Source of the DNA: Perilla frutescens
Lineage: Eukaryota; Streptophyta; Magnoliopsida; Lamiales; Lamiaceae
NCBI GenBank assembly: GCA_026008535.1
Contig: BRKX01000007.1
Location: forward strand, 4,239,001-4,303,000
Direction of reading: 5' to 3'
Length of the DNA: 64,000 bases
Below are positions 1-13,200 of this stretch, in pieces; position 1 is the first letter of the stretch; each line of letters opens with the position of its first letter. The notes below the pieces were generated by a model. The model saw nothing but the letters and a program-made list of their open reading frames with translations, searched no databases and was not told where the DNA came from. Made by a program: the position numbers and the translations under genes.

Positions 1-1479
1 AGTTATCACCTTGAGTCACCGTAGATTGTGTAAAATTCTACATTTCCGTGGCTTTCCAACGGTATAGGGCATGTTCCCTGCACCCTAGCGTGTCAAAACA
101 GAAAATTCCGCAAAGTTGATCGTTGTGCAGAATGTTGTTTGATCTAAGTTTAATGATTGATCTTGTTTTTAGAAAATCGAATTGCGATGATGTTAGGGTA
201 TTGTTGATACCTTAAATGATGATGATATATGCCTTAATATGTCTAATAGCTAGGGTTGATAATAACCCTTAAGCTAAGAGAATTTAGAACGGATACTAGA
301 CCCTAATAGGCCTTCGTTTCGTGTTGAGTCCTATCGGATTTGGATCAACATGCTAAGTGCATTTTTATATATTGAAGGCTAGCAGATCCGCAAGGGATAA
401 GATCAGTGAGGAACTAGCTGCTGCAGTAATTAAAAACGTCGGTGAAAGGTGGGCTTTCTTTTCAACGGACTCTTAGTCCAAATAATGATTTGAGTTTTTA
501 CTCATCTGCAGTTAATTATTTCTGATGCAAATAAATTATTGTCATGCATAAAATGTTTGTTTTGTATGATATCTTATCCGTATTTAGTTAGCTCGCAAGG
601 GGCTTTCTAACTGTTAAATCGATCGGGCCTCGTGCTAACTTAGCGTGTTAACCGAGGTTAGTGTACACTTGGGTCGGTGATATTAGGAAGAGAGAAAGGC
701 TGAGCGGAGCTATTCTTGACTAAGACATCGACGATGCTAAACGTGCGATGGAAAAGGCTGAGCGGAGCTATTCCTTGATCGGCGTTTAGTAATGGTATGT
801 AGAGTGCGGAAAAGGCTGAGCGGAGCTATTCCTTGGCACTCGAGTGCGGAAAGAACTATTCCTTGGCACTCCGTTTGGATATGGATGATCATACAACAGA
901 AAGGCGTACGCAAAGACAGAAAATGATTTAGTAAAACATAGGGCCTTTTCAGATAAAACCCCTATGTGTTTACTCAGAATGCATGATAATAAAACAGATT
1001 TGATAAATATTCATAATATCAGATATATATTATGATATATATTTTGGCAATGTGTTCACTGAGTATACTTGTACTCAGCCCTGCATATTTGTTTTGAAAT
1101 GTGCAGGTTGAGTGTTGATGGTGCAGGGTGAAGTGCTGAGAGAGAGACAGTTGTTGAGTACAGGACTCAGAATATTTTCCTGTACTTTGATGTGCTATAT
1201 TGCTTCCGCTACTTTTGTATAACCGAGTCAAGTCTTCAGTATGTCTTGAACTCGATGATACCTTTTTGCTACTCTGAGGTATTTATTTATTCAGTTATAT
1301 TTTGTGAATTGAATCTCAGTTCTGAATTAGAGTTCACTGCAAATATCGTTCCTGGATTGCAGTGGTTTATTCCTTTATTTAATTATTTCCGGTTCGCGTC
1401 TTGATCCATCCTTCATTGGGATTGAGTCATGCCAATCACACGTCGCATTAATTGGATATTAATGTGGGGTCGTGACACA
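1..1479 (+). mobile_element. 3' part of a Gypsy-like LTR
   Basis: This stretch aligns end to end with 43625-45033, which shows it is a dispersed repeat. Shared landmarks are the gagtcac..gtaaaattcta opening, the tactcagccctgcat..gtgcagg block near 1070-1110, and the closing tgtggggtcgtgaca. The terminal CA and the cagccctgcat/gtgcaggtt block fit plant Ty3-Gypsy LTRs of the Tekay/Del kind; that assignment is inference. The 5' end lies outside the window, so LTR length and target duplication cannot be judged. No polyprotein follows, so it may be a solo LTR. Short frames inside are not genes. Confidence 0.55.
695..875 (+). repeat. Degenerate tandem repeats inside the LTR
   Basis: A unit containing ggctgagcggagctattc recurs near 699, 753 and 813, with a shortened copy near 850, at about 55 bp spacing. 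The related LTR has the same array at 44330-44515 with a diverged unit (ggctttagcggagctattcc). Confidence 0.7.
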
Positions 1480-2504
1480 AACTGACCTCTAATTTAACCT
1501 TCAACTCGCTCGTCTTTTCTAATCCATAATGTTTCGACCATTAGTTTTTGAAAAAAGATGTTGGTACAGCTGAATTTAACAATTCTGTATTTTTTTCATT
1601 GACGCGAGTGTGAAATTCAACCACTTTGACGTCTTTTTTCAAACTCAAAATCAAACTCAAACTAAAAAAAATGATATGCTCGTCACATTAAATAGTAATC
1701 TATCTTTAACCAACAAACGTATTCTCAAACTCAAAAGAATATTCTCTAATTCCAATATTCCTTTTCTCATATCATTTTTTATTTTATCTTTTTTCAATAA
1801 CAACCATATATTTATGAAATTTATAAATTATACATCTTAATTTTTTTTATCCACGAAGTGTATCATAAAAATAACTATTAATCAATAATATTTCATTTAA
1901 AATAAAATATTACTAGTTACCTTAATTGTTAATGACTGTAAAAAAACAAATTAATAAACTAAGCATTTATTAAATAATTGAAAATTACACAACTTGAGAA
2001 GAAAATTACATTTATTTTAATGTCATTGTCATGATATTTAATTTTTTTGTTAATATAACGTTGAAGAAATCATAATTTGAATTGGGTCATCATTTGTGAC
2101 ATAAACATACAGTGAAGGAATAAAATGTAAGTATTAATGTTCTAGTGTGTAAATTAATAGAGATCCATTTGAACCGTGTAAATTAATTAAATAAATGGAC
2201 GGATAAGATCTTTCCTTTTTTTCTTCCTCCTTTCTAAGAGATAACTAGTATCATGTCTATTGTTTTTAACATTTGAATATTAAATTTTAGCAGTTGTATG
2301 TTGAGTTTTAACATTGTATTTTCTAACATATATTGCAAAATTGTAACCATCATTTTTTAATATTGAAAATAAAATAGCATCGTTAGTGTTAATTAATTAG
2401 CATTTCATTTTCAAAATTAATTTACGAAATTGCCATGACTTTTTCAATCAATTGAGTCATCTCATTGAATGATTGAAATTTGTAATAATTTTACACATTG
2501 AATT
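1480..2504. other. AT-rich intergenic stretch
   Basis: No coding signal, RNA gene or clear repeat was seen. The 76-codon frame at 1610-1840 is low-complexity and not convincing. Confidence 0.5.
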
Positions 2505-2812
2505 ATGTGTGCACCTCCCCTAAACATATATTTTTGAAATTCTACAACAAATCCCCCCTATATTTTTTAAATTTGTTGAAATTGGCCTCCTTGTGTTTTT
2601 AAAGAACTATGCATAATTTTCCTTGTTAAAAATTTTGAACCAAAATACTCTCATTTTTAAACAAATTCACGTATCTAAACTAAGTAAATAAGAGTATTTT
2701 CGTCCAAAATTTTAAATGGGAAAAATTATACGTGAATATTTTTTAAAAATATAAGGAGGTTTTGTGCAATTTAAAAAACTCAGAGTTTGTTGCTGAAATT
2801 AAAAAAAAAGTT
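2505..2812. mobile_element. MITE-like inverted-repeat element
   Basis: The two halves are inverted copies of each other over roughly 110 bp. The left arm near 2536-2660 (gaaattctacaacaaatc..., ...caaaatactctcatt) pairs with the right arm near 2690-2800 (agagtattttcg..., ...tttgttgctgaaatt). A short loop near 2660-2690 separates them. It lies about 150 bp upstream of the receptor-kinase start codon, so it may sit in the promoter or 5' leader. No target duplication could be fixed. Confidence 0.6.
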
Positions 2813-2955
2813 TAATGCATTTTAGCCAAAGTATAATAAAATATTTCATACCCCCACAGTTTCTCATATGCCCCGCAGATCATGTCTTTTTTAATAGATT
2901 CATTCACGCAATCCATGAACCACAGAAAACCCCAAGAAAAAAAAAACCAAAATTA

Positions 2956-4938
2956 ATGGAGGATTGTTGCTTCTTCTTTGCTCTTTTTATCTTGTTGTTC
3001 AACTGCCTTGCACTCTGCTCGGGCGCAACAATCTTGAATTCTGGCACAGACAAAGATGCACTTGTTTCCTTCAAAAACTCCATTATATCCGACCCTCATT
3101 CTACCTTGACCACCAATTGGTCCGACCAAACTTCCGTTTGTAGTTGGATTGGTGTGTGGTGCGGCAGGAAGCACCAGAGGGTAACTGCCCTCAATCTCTC
3201 TGGTTACGACCTTGCTGGAACTGTTGCTCCACATCTCGGAAACCTTACGTTTCTCAGATATTTAGACATCAGTTCCAACTCTTTCACCGGTTTCTTACCT
3301 TTTGGTCTCTCTAATTTGCGTCGTTTGAAGGTGATGGATGTTTCTTTGAATTCATTCACTGGAGTATTACCAACGTGGTCGGGCCGTTTACCTGAATTGG
3401 AGCAACTCATTCTGCATAACAACAATTTCTCAGGTACAATCCCTCCCTCTTTGTTCAACAATTCCAAGATACAGGTCTTACATATGAGTTACAATTCACT
3501 GGTTGGGAATATTCCCAAGGAGATCGGCAATAGCTCTTCGTTGAGGACAGTAAAGTTGGTCTATAACAATTTGAGCGGGAATATTCCAGAGGAGATTGGA
3601 AATGCTTCTTCCCTCCAAATATTATACTTGATCTATAATCAGTTGAGTGGGTCCATACCACACGGCATCTTCAATGTGTCTACCATGAGAGAAATCCTTA
3701 TTACAGATAATAACCTAACCGGTTCACTCCCAAGTGAAATGTGCAACAATATGCCAAATCTCAAAATTCTTGATCTTTCGTACAACCAACTTTCTGGAGA
3801 AATTCCACACAATATATGGAAATGCAGACTCCTCGAGGAGCTCGAATTATCTGTCAATCATTTCAGTGGGAAAATCCCACTTGAAATTGGAAGCTTAAGC
3901 ATGCTTACAGACTTGTTCTTGGGCGGAAATGATATCCAAGGTATATATATATAGATATGACGTTTCTAACACTTATATATGACTTTATAGCATTGTTCGG
4001 AAAATTCCAAACTTCTATACCAATTGAATGCAAGTTTTTTTTTCTTCTATCAAAATATTGATGATGATCTACTCTTTGTAGAGTTTTCCCATTTATATAT
4101 TTTCATCATTGCGTATGAAACATTTGAAGATTTCATATATGTCAAATGTTTGTTGGTTAGTCAAAGAATTATGCTGATATGTTGAAAAATAAATTTTCAG
4201 GAGGAGTTCCACCAGAAATAGGGAATCTCTCACGACTAGAAACATTAAGCATCAAAAATGCCTATCTAACTGGAAATATTCCGTCCTCTATTTTCAACAT
4301 TTCTTCTTTGAGAATGTTGAGCTTCTCCAGCAATTTTTTCTCAGGAAGTATTCCATCTCCCCACAATCTACCAAAGCTTCAGTGGCTGTATCTCGGTAAT
4401 AATGAGTTGACAGGTATGTCAATATCAATATCATAATTTTATTTGCATGACTCATAGCATGATCTATATATCTACATATGTATGTGCAGTAATAGCTATG
4501 GTTGCTTTAGAAGTTACACATCAGTTTTATGGTATGGTCTATTGTTGTAGGGTACTTTAGCACCAAAATACAAAAAGAAAAGCATTAAAATTACAATAAA
4601 CAAGCACCATGCACACGTTCACACACCTGCCCCAATTATAACCAATCCACATATATATATATATAATTATCATTACTATATTATCTACATCAACGAGCTT
4701 CGTAGTTGATTTCAACTTTCAATTATTTATATAAATTCAATGTCTTTAACTATCAACTGATATGCCATTTCTTTATCTTTGAATAAACTTGAAGGGCACG
4801 TTCCACCAAATATTTGGAAATGCAAATATCTTAAGGTGTTGGTTTTATCCATTAACAATCTCAATGGCAACATCGCACCTGAAATTGGTAATATGAGCAT
4901 GCTTCTGGAGGTATATATGGCGTACAACGATTTCACAG
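2956..4938 (+). CDS. LRR-XII receptor-like kinase ectodomain (3'-truncated, 3 exons)
   Basis: This encodes the extracellular part of an LRR receptor-like kinase of the Xa21/EFR/At3g47570 type. The start chosen is the ATG at 2956, which opens a hydrophobic signal peptide (MEDCCFFFALFILLFNCLA); an in-frame ATG at 2815 adds 47 unlikely residues. The LRR N-cap follows (DKDALVSFKNS, then paired Cys in VCSWIGVWC) and about 11 LRRs of 24 residues in exon 1 (2956-3940). Proposed introns are 3941-4200 and 4414-4794, both phase 1 and both between the Gly and the xIPxxIGN part of a repeat. Exon 2 (4201-4413) carries three LRRs and exon 3 (4795-4938) two. A third donor follows at 4939. No further LRR exon, membrane segment or kinase was found to 16 kb, so the gene is truncated and probably not a working receptor. 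The 4794 acceptor is the least certain point. Confidence 0.7.
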
Positions 4939-5639
4939 GTATATTCCACCGTTTCTTTGATTTAGTTATGAACATTTTCTTAAGAAATTCCAACATGTAC
5001 AATATGCTTAGATGCATTTCATAGATTCATTATGCACTTTTAACAAATATCTCTCAAGAATAAGCGAACTGAAAGAATAAATTTTTTAATAAAATAATTG
5101 CATTTTCTTACGGATGAATTTACACTTTTAGTTGTACGTATTGACGTCAATTTTTACTGTACCTTCAAAATAATTGAAGAAGCTCTTTAATTAGCCTATG
5201 GATCGAACGAAGTATCAGCAGCCATTTTCCAATGGCTTGGATTGCTATTACTTTGGATTCGGAAAATCATCGATCTATTCAAATTATTCTTTATAATACA
5301 TATCAATATGCATGAATCCCATATTTTCAAACATTTGTTAGCTTGATAAAAATGATAGTATCAGGACCAAAATTGATATTTTCTCCACCATTTCCATGCA
5401 AATCTATACTCCCAAAAATGTGCAATATTCATTCATTCCACCTGAAGAGTTTAACCATTATCATTTGACCAAAACTCTTAATATATAATATTTTTACATA
5501 TAATTAAGTTTTATAATATATATATATCATATTTAATGAAATGGTTTGGAAATATTTGTGTTAAATAATTAGTAATTTATAAAATATTCAATTATAGAAT
5601 ATGTTGAAAAACCGTAATCCGTATTTTTAATGTGACTAT
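4939..5639. other. Sequence after the last LRR exon
   Basis: AT-rich sequence following a good phase-1 donor at 4939. No acceptor leading into further LRR or kinase code was seen. Confidence 0.45.
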
Positions 5640-6560
5640 AGTTTACCGCTTGAAAGTGTTCTACGATATGTGTGGAACAGATCTAAGAACATAAAATATA
5701 AAGTAGTAAAATACGCACGATCTTGATAACCCAGTTCAGTTAACCAACCTACTTTGAGGGGACTTCACCCAAACTTGAAGATTCGACAGTTACTCATTCG
5801 TGTAGTGTGTTAGGGTTCTTACACATACAATACTCCCTCCTTATGTCGCCCGTTCTTCTCCACGAACTCTTTCGCTAGCCGAAAGCTTTAAGATCCCCTT
5901 ACAACCGTGACACTAGACTCCCTCTAGCTACCCACGACTTCAACTTACAATCACCCCCGAGATTGCGTACAAAACGAATTAATAAAAATTCCCTCACGTG
6001 TTTCACTCGAAAACACTCAAAACTAGTCTATCACGTTGAACTATTTAATGAACAACTACTAGTTACAATGACCACAAACGAACTGACTCTCAAACAAACT
6101 ATCAAGAGAATCCAAACAATATGTGAGTGGTACCGATTGCTGCACAAATCGACCTTCATAAATAGTCTTTACTTCAGCTTGGCATCGATCTCTTTCTTCC
6201 GCCAACTAGGTAAGTGAATGAATGGTTTGTGATCTTCCCAAACATGTGTAGATACTTTTCATGTGTAGTAGGGTTAATTCAGCACGGAATCTATACCGTA
6301 AGGCAGTCAAACGAATATATCTTGAACTTCCAAACTGGTTCGTCGCAAGATCTTTCCACCAAGGAAACTGCCATAAATAGAATATCCCTGGTTCTGTCTG
6401 GGACATAATCTGGAACAGTTCGCCAACTGTTTATTTTTTCTTGCACAGCGAAAAAAAAGGCTTTGTTGGGACATACCCAGGTCCATCTTGTTTAACATAT
6501 CTCGCCAATAACAACACGAACACATAGTGCATAATTGTGGCACTAACATATGTCCACTCT
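5640..6560. mobile_element. Possible LTR-retrotransposon fragment
   Basis: A block of balanced base composition between AT-rich flanks. It includes gataacccagttcagttaa near 5725 and gggacatacccaggtcc near 6467, which in style recall Copia (SIRE-like) LTR and leader sequence read on the minus strand. No polyprotein, paired LTR or target duplication is present. The small frames here (5963-6217, 6206-6549) match no family I know. The assignment is weak. Confidence 0.25.
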
Positions 6561-7076
6561 TTTCTCAATCAAACGAGACTATATATGTTCATTCTCATTC
6601 ATCTAAATGGTGTATTTTAGAATGAGAAGTCACCGAAATTCATATTCCAAAAAATATGAAATATAAATTCTACATATGAATTTAACTATTTATTCTCATA
6701 TATTCAACTGAATAATTTAATACAAAATATTTTTATACATTATTATCAAGTCAACTGATATTCTAAATTTCTCAAATTATAAAGTAGTTAGAAAAATCTT
6801 TCATTTGAACCATTATGTGTATTGATTCTAGAATTTGATTATTAACTTACTATAATATATGGGAAGTGTCATAATTCGACTGGGATCCAAAATGCATTTT
6901 TCGTTAATTAAAGAAACTCCAACCCAACACTAATTACACCTCTATTTTTATTGTTGAGATTTTGGTTCACTCTATAAACCATATTACATATTCTCTCTAC
7001 ATGTTTTGCTGTTCTGAATAATATTGCACAAAATTTAGTATGACATTAGTCTTTCATATATTACCCCAATATTTAG
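6561..7076. other. AT-rich stretch, nothing recognised
   Basis: No gene, repeat or RNA feature was seen. Confidence 0.4.
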
Positions 7077-7456
7077 CAGATGAAATCATCTACTACATTT
7101 TGTGCAATACTCGGTGCTACACAATTAAATTTAATAATTTTTTTTAGATTTTTTAACTCAATTTCAATTTATTATGTTTGATTTTAATTTTACACTTATT
7201 ATTTATGGTTCATCCTACCCAATTAGGGTATATAAATAATTTTTCAATAATAAATTTCATTTTCTAATTAATAATTGATTATTTCATAAAAAAATAATTT
7301 TACCCCCTAATTGGATTGGATGAACCCTAATTCATAAGTGTAAAATTAAAATAAAGCACAATAAATTGAAACTGAATTAAAAAATCGAAGAAAAATTAAT
7401 AAATTTAATTGTGTAGCACCAAGTGTTGCACAAAGTGTAGCAGATGATTTCAACTG
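7077..7456. mobile_element. MITE with ~55-bp terminal inverted repeats
   Basis: The left end (cagatgaaatcatctactac...gtgctacacaattaaattt) is nearly the exact reverse complement of the right end (aaatttaattgtgtagcacc...gcagatgatttcaactg). The inverted relationship continues inward (tggttcatcctacccaatta against taattggattggatgaacc), so the 380 bp can fold almost completely. It is non-coding. A related half-element occurs near 29035-29300. Confidence 0.75.
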
Positions 7457-8711
7457 AATATCTAGTTATGATTCATTTGCATCCATTTTTTCATCTGAAT
7501 GATGCTATTAGCATAATCCATAAATTAGTCGATTGTTATTAAAAAGGGCTGCATTAAACAACAAAGCAAAAGAACCTACGGTAAAAGCTTATCACATCCC
7601 CATAGTTTAAATTACACAATTATTACCTACAACCTCTCCATTTCCAAACATATATTTGAATGACAGAAAGTAGATTATTAAAATAAATGTAACTCAATAG
7701 CCACTGCCGTCATCACAATGATTCAATTTAATAGTCCTAAACTTAAAGTAGATTTAAAATAATTAAAACCACATTGTAGAGAAACAGAAACACCAAGCAA
7801 CTCATTTTTGGAATGATCTAGCAAAAGCACGTCCATTAACTCAAAGATATGCCTTATTTCTCTTAAGCGTGAAAGCTATGATGAATATATTATATATTAA
7901 TACAATTAATTTTAGTAAAATTATTGATTTCTTATTTAAGTTAACATTGTTGGCGATAATTGCAATGTTTTATAATTCATATCTAAATTACTAATTCTTT
8001 TGAAGTTTGAGATTTTTGCAATTAACGTAATTTTAAAACTGCCTCTTAGAACTCCCAGAATTTTCTACATTAATCAATTCTTAGATTTATCCTCATTGAC
8101 CTTCCTTTTTTTTCTTTTTCTTTTTTTGTGAGGGTGTTCCTTATTGACTTTTTTATACCGTAGTAGTTCAATATATATGTTTCAATACACGCCCATGAAT
8201 TCCAATGAATAAGCTAAAATTTAGCCTCGCCCTTATCAACTATTAGATGCTTTAAAACATTCCAAATAAGATTTTTGAAGAAACTAAAATTACTTTAAAA
8301 TGTTATACAGAAAAAGTTTTTCAAACAAACTCTTAGTAATTTATAGACTCAAATTAATTCCAGAAACTGACGTGCATACATTCTTCACAATTGAGATGCT
8401 TGAATGAAATATTTAATTTAGCCTCCGATAAATATACATCTGTTTATTTGTCAAATGTAATGGGGAAAGAAATATATAACGACAACTGTTAGTTAAGGTA
8501 TGGTTTAATATATATACATATTTTTTACGGATTTTATAAATAATTAATAGGGACTCAATTACAAGATTTCTTGAGTTTTTCAAGAAACAAGTCAAGTGCA
8601 AAAAAAATTAGAAAATCTAAAACCATGTAATTGGTGAAAAAATTATCGATACCAAAATATGAATGAGAAGTAACTGGTGGAGAATTAATTGATGTGGATT
8701 ATGAAGTATGG
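7457..8711. other. AT-rich intergenic stretch
   Basis: No coding or RNA signal was seen. The frame at 8413-8601 has no recognisable feature. Confidence 0.45.
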
Positions 8712-8856
8712 AAAATATATTTTGATAGATAAAATACTACACGTTAAAGTAGGAAGCAAAAACACATAAAAAGATAGATTAACAATATGAAGAATTATTT
8801 AAGATCTATTTTGATGGATAAAATACTGCACATATAAAGTAGAAACAAAAATGCAA
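8712..8856. repeat. Two direct copies ~95 bp apart
   Basis: A block starting attttgatagataaaatact near 8718 returns as attttgatggataaaatact near 8812. The downstream ..aaagtag..aaacaaaaa sequence is also shared. Confidence 0.6.
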
Positions 8857-8955
8857 ATAGAATAGCCTAACCTTATAGTTTATTTGCAAAAGCCTGTTGA
8901 AGAGAGAATAAATTTCACAACTCTGGCGGGTAATAATTGCCATCATGAACATCAA

Positions 8956-9561
8956 TGGTGGAGTTAGAGTTTTTTTAAGGACAACAACTTAGATCGATTT
9001 GGAAAAGAGGACAAATTTATTGCAGACCGTAATTTAAGGACATTAACATTTATGTGTTACATCCGTAAGTCAATTTTCAGCCCGAACGGGCTGCACCTCA
9101 CGTGAGATGCATGTGATATCCTATGTGGAGCCCGTTAGTGGATTTGAACGCCACATCGCACTCCTCTCTACTTAGAAATATATGAAACACCAAAAAAACG
9201 CTTAAACTTCCTAACAGTTGAGACCTTCAAGAAATCATATGCAACAACCATAAGAGGTGTGAATGGTGCAATCTTGTGGGGTGAGAGCATGTACATTCCA
9301 CCACTACCTCCATAGATGATCAAAGGAAAAGATAAGCAAGCAAATGCAAGGAGAAAGGCATCAGATGAGAAAGCAGAAAAATCAGCAAACGGGCTCCACG
9401 TAGGATATCACGTGCATTTCACGTGAGGTGCAGCCCGTTCGGGCTAAAAATTGGCCAACGGACCCAACACTTAAATGTAAATGTCCTTAAATTTCGGCCC
9501 GCAATAAATTTATCCTTTTTTCCAAATCGGCCTAAGTTGTTGTCCTTAAAAAAACTCTAAC

Positions 9562-9563
<2 letters not shown>
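8956..9563. mobile_element. Foldback element with ~175-bp inverted arms
   Basis: The left arm (about 8956-9136) and right arm (about 9388-9563) are inverted copies. Paired landmarks are gttagagtttttttaaggac with ctttaaggac-type sequence at the far right, and cagcccgaacgggctgcacc with its complement near 9430. The arms are more GC-rich than the flanks. The roughly 250-bp core is unrelated to the arms and contains an open minus-strand frame, listed separately. The architecture fits a non-autonomous inverted-repeat transposon. The superfamily is unknown, as no target duplication was fixed. Confidence 0.7.
9168..9404 (-). pseudogene. Possible captured gene fragment in the foldback element
   Basis: Read on the minus strand, the core of the foldback element is open for about 78 codons, ending in TAG at 9168-9170. 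The peptide is hydrophobic and protein-like (segments AFLLAFACLSFPLIIYGGSG and MYMLSPHKIAPFTPLM). There is no upstream Met before the internal ones, so it looks like an exon piece rather than a gene. I do not recognise the family. A chance frame in 235 bp remains possible. Confidence 0.35.
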
Positions 9564-9616
<53 letters not shown>

Positions 9617-9642
9617 GTTGTTGTTGTTGTTGTTGTTGTTGT
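9564..9642 (+). repeat. Compound (TTA)n-(TGT)n microsatellite
   Basis: About 17 TTA units run straight into about 8 TGT units, starting at the right edge of the foldback element. Confidence 0.95.
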
Positions 9643-10217
9643 TCGAGATAAGGAAAAAATTGATAAAGATGATTGCATGATTAACGAAATGTGTGTAAAA
9701 AATAGGTGTTAGTGTGTGTTATAAACAGAGTGTTAACACCGTCAAAATTTAGTGCCTAGATGATCCATTTTTTAATGTTTAGGGGGCTATTTGAGCTGAA
9801 TATAGTCCAGAGAGAGACTGCACACTCTTCCGATAAAATAGTATATGGGGCTAATCGCACCTTTTCACCAAAGTTCAAATTATGGCGCAATGACAATATA
9901 CATGATATCAAGAAATATCCATTAGTAATCTATTATATGGGACAATTTATATGGTAGAGTTCGATTTTAACACAACTAAAACTATTGAAATAAATATAAT
10001 ATATTATATAAAAATAATTAATCATAGTATGTTATTTTACCTTTCGACCCTTAAACTAGTGCATTAATTATGCCCCCGTGTGATGCACGATGTTCATTAT
10101 GTTATAACTAAATATTATTTTTAAATATTCTAACAAATATTTTAATCTAAATATATCTATATATATATATATAGTTTAATGTATAGTGCCTTGTTTTAAA
10201 TACAACATTTATCATAA

Positions 10218-10265
10218 TTAGCAGAGATCATGTGCGTTGCACATAATTTGTATGATTTTTTACTA
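10218..10265 (-). mobile_element. Second Helitron-like 3' terminus
   Basis: On the minus strand a tgtgc-aac-gcaca hairpin is followed about 10 bases on by CTAA and a T. The sequence just inside resembles the terminus at 39926 (shared ttgcac.taatttgtatgatttt). This suggests nesting of, or a choice between, two Helitron ends within 165 bp. Confidence 0.45.
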
Positions 10266-13200
10266 ATTAAAAAATATTATAACATATAAAATTCAAAGTT
10301 CTTTTGAAAGTATAAAATTTAAAGTTATGAGCTGTATTATAATTAGAAAATATTAATAAATATCTAATAATAACAAGAATATATTTATAATAACATTAAA
10401 ATAAGAGTTGATTACCTTAAAATACACAAACGAGTGCTAAGTTCATGTTATCAAAATTACTTTTTTTAAATGTGTGAAAAAACAAAAACACCACAGAGTT
10501 TATGTATTTTAAGGCAATTAACACTTAAAATAAATTCTTTTACTTTAAAATAAAAATATATATATTAATCTATCATTGTGTTAAATTATATGTTAAGAAG
10601 TACCGATTAAGCATATATGCGTAATAGCATAAAAAGTTTGCATAACTAAAGAATAATATTTAAATTGATCTAAATTAATATATATATATATACACATATA
10701 TATATGTGAATATCATAACTAGGCTTTGTATTTATGATCAACGGCCCTTCGAACTTCTTCTTGATTTAATATTTATATAAAAATAGATGCTTGTTTACTA
10801 ATGATTTTTTGGCGAACATATGTTGATCAAAGAACTTTCTAGGATTATAATAGATATCAAATAACAATCATTACAGTTTCAAAAAGGAACATCTCTTTTG
10901 TAGTTATGGTGGTTTTAATTTCTCAAACTAAATTTCATTTTAAAAGTTGAAGGAAAAAGAGTAAAAATATAGTAATATTTATACTTTATAGTTGAGGTGT
11001 GCTAGCTTCTAAATATTCCACATAATTTGCTTTATACACCACTAATTAAAAATTAATTAATTACTAAATTACTCAAATATCCATTTATTTTTTAATATAT
11101 TTTTCATATAAGGCTATGTTCGAAAATTCATTTTCAAAAATACAAGGCATGTTGAAAATATATTTTTGAACATACATGACCAATAGCTTAGCAAAAAAAA
11201 TTAGTTGAATGGATTTTCGAACTTATTGATCATAGTTGCAATACAATTGTTTCCAAATCCAAAATTGAGTGACAAGACATCAATATTTATAAGTTTAAAT
11301 CATATTTTTATCATAAATTCAAAGTATATATGACAATTATTAACCCATTCTATCATTTTCGTCTCCCTCTTCTTAAATTCGAAAATCAAAATTGTGATAT
11401 CTTTTTTTATCTCTCAAAAGTGAAAACTTCTCGCTCACATGTGAAAATCTCTCTCTTCGATTTTGTAGCATATATGAATTAATATTCTTTTTGTTTAATT
11501 GTTAAAATTAAATTTTTTAAAATTGAGGATAAAATAGGATTCAAACTTTGACCCATCTTATGAATTTTCACTTGTAAGATGGTCTTATACAAGTTTTTGT
11601 CATTTATGAAAATAATAAAGTTTAGAGATATTAGAGATACATTCTTTTTTTTAAATATATATTTAAGGCTCTATATATTCATATATCATTCATGTTATTA
11701 ATCAATTTTTAATGATTCAATGTGTATCATAAACAATTACCAACTTGTATGCTTAATTATGATTTAAATTAAATTGATATCAATAAATATAATAATACTT
11801 AAGTATATTAATGTTTTCATCATTAATTCATTGATTAATATATATTGGTTGTCACTATTGTCATTATAGTGTAAGAGATACTAAAATAATATATATTATT
11901 GATTTACATATGTATATATACCATACTATCTTAAAGTTACTTGTAAGCATAAATTTTCATTAGTTCATGTAGTCGAAATATTAACCTTTATACGTTTATA
12001 GTTATATAAAATAAAACAAATATATATTTAGTTTTATAAATACTTTATATGTTCTTTCTAATGTTAATTATTGAAATTAATAAAACTTAAAAATATATTT
12101 ATTTTTTAATTTCTAAGACTCATACATTCACGTTATAAAATGTTTGATATTTATTATTATGTTTCCCCTTTTAATTAATCTAGCGATTGCCCTAATAAAA
12201 TTGAGTCATGAATAAATCATTTGATTGAATTGAAATTGAAACTGTTTGGATGAATTTATGAAATCAATTATTTATATTATTTCTTTCTCTATGATATTAG
12301 ATCTTAATTTTATCAATTTATATTTATTTGTCTTTATTTAATTATTTGTCTTTAGTAGATATGAAATCAAACCTTAAATGCGCTGCCTAGCTAGTACTTA
12401 GAAGATTGACGTTTGCAGTACTCACATTATGATTAAGGTTTTAGTCTATGTGAAATACGATCTTCCTCAATATTGTAATAAAGTTACTTCTTATACGTGT
12501 TGATAACTAATGAGAAGTCGAATAATTGTAATTTAATAAATAAATATTTGGTTGAGAAGTATAAAAAATGATATTTAAAAAATAAATTATTATATTTACC
12601 CAAATTTGGCAACTAAAGTCTACATTTTTAATTATAACATTTGTACGTGCTATTATAAAATTAGTATTATGCTCTAATATGAATTTTAATTAAGCTAAAC
12701 TTTTCCCCAGTTAAAATAGTATTGGAAAAATTAGTAGTTTTCTAAAATAAATTATTTTATACGTGGTAACTTGTCAGGGGCATATTGATAGATTGACACA
12801 ATATGGGGCCTGAGGCGAAATAATGAAGATGTTTAGAAGTAAAATAATTTTTTAAAAAAGATAATACAATAATATATTTTAAAGAAATTCATTCATTATT
12901 TCTCTTTTTATCAATAGTAAAACCACTTTTAAATATTTTAAATCTCAACCCGTGACATATTACTAACTTGAAAACTTACTTCAACAAAAAAAAAAATTAT
13001 AATTACCCTGAGACGATTGTCTCATTTGCCTCATAGTAGAAATGACATAGTGTTATTTCATACACATATACACATTCTTGATTTATATACATCTTAATTA
13101 AATTACTCGTAATAAAATTCAAATTAATATGTTCACTTATGAATAATATATATATTTTCTTCACCAATCTATATATTTGAAATTATTATTTGTGATATAA

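Noticed and set aside
5963..6549. Four short overlapping frames
   Set aside because: None shows a known domain; the block looks like retroelement LTR sequence.
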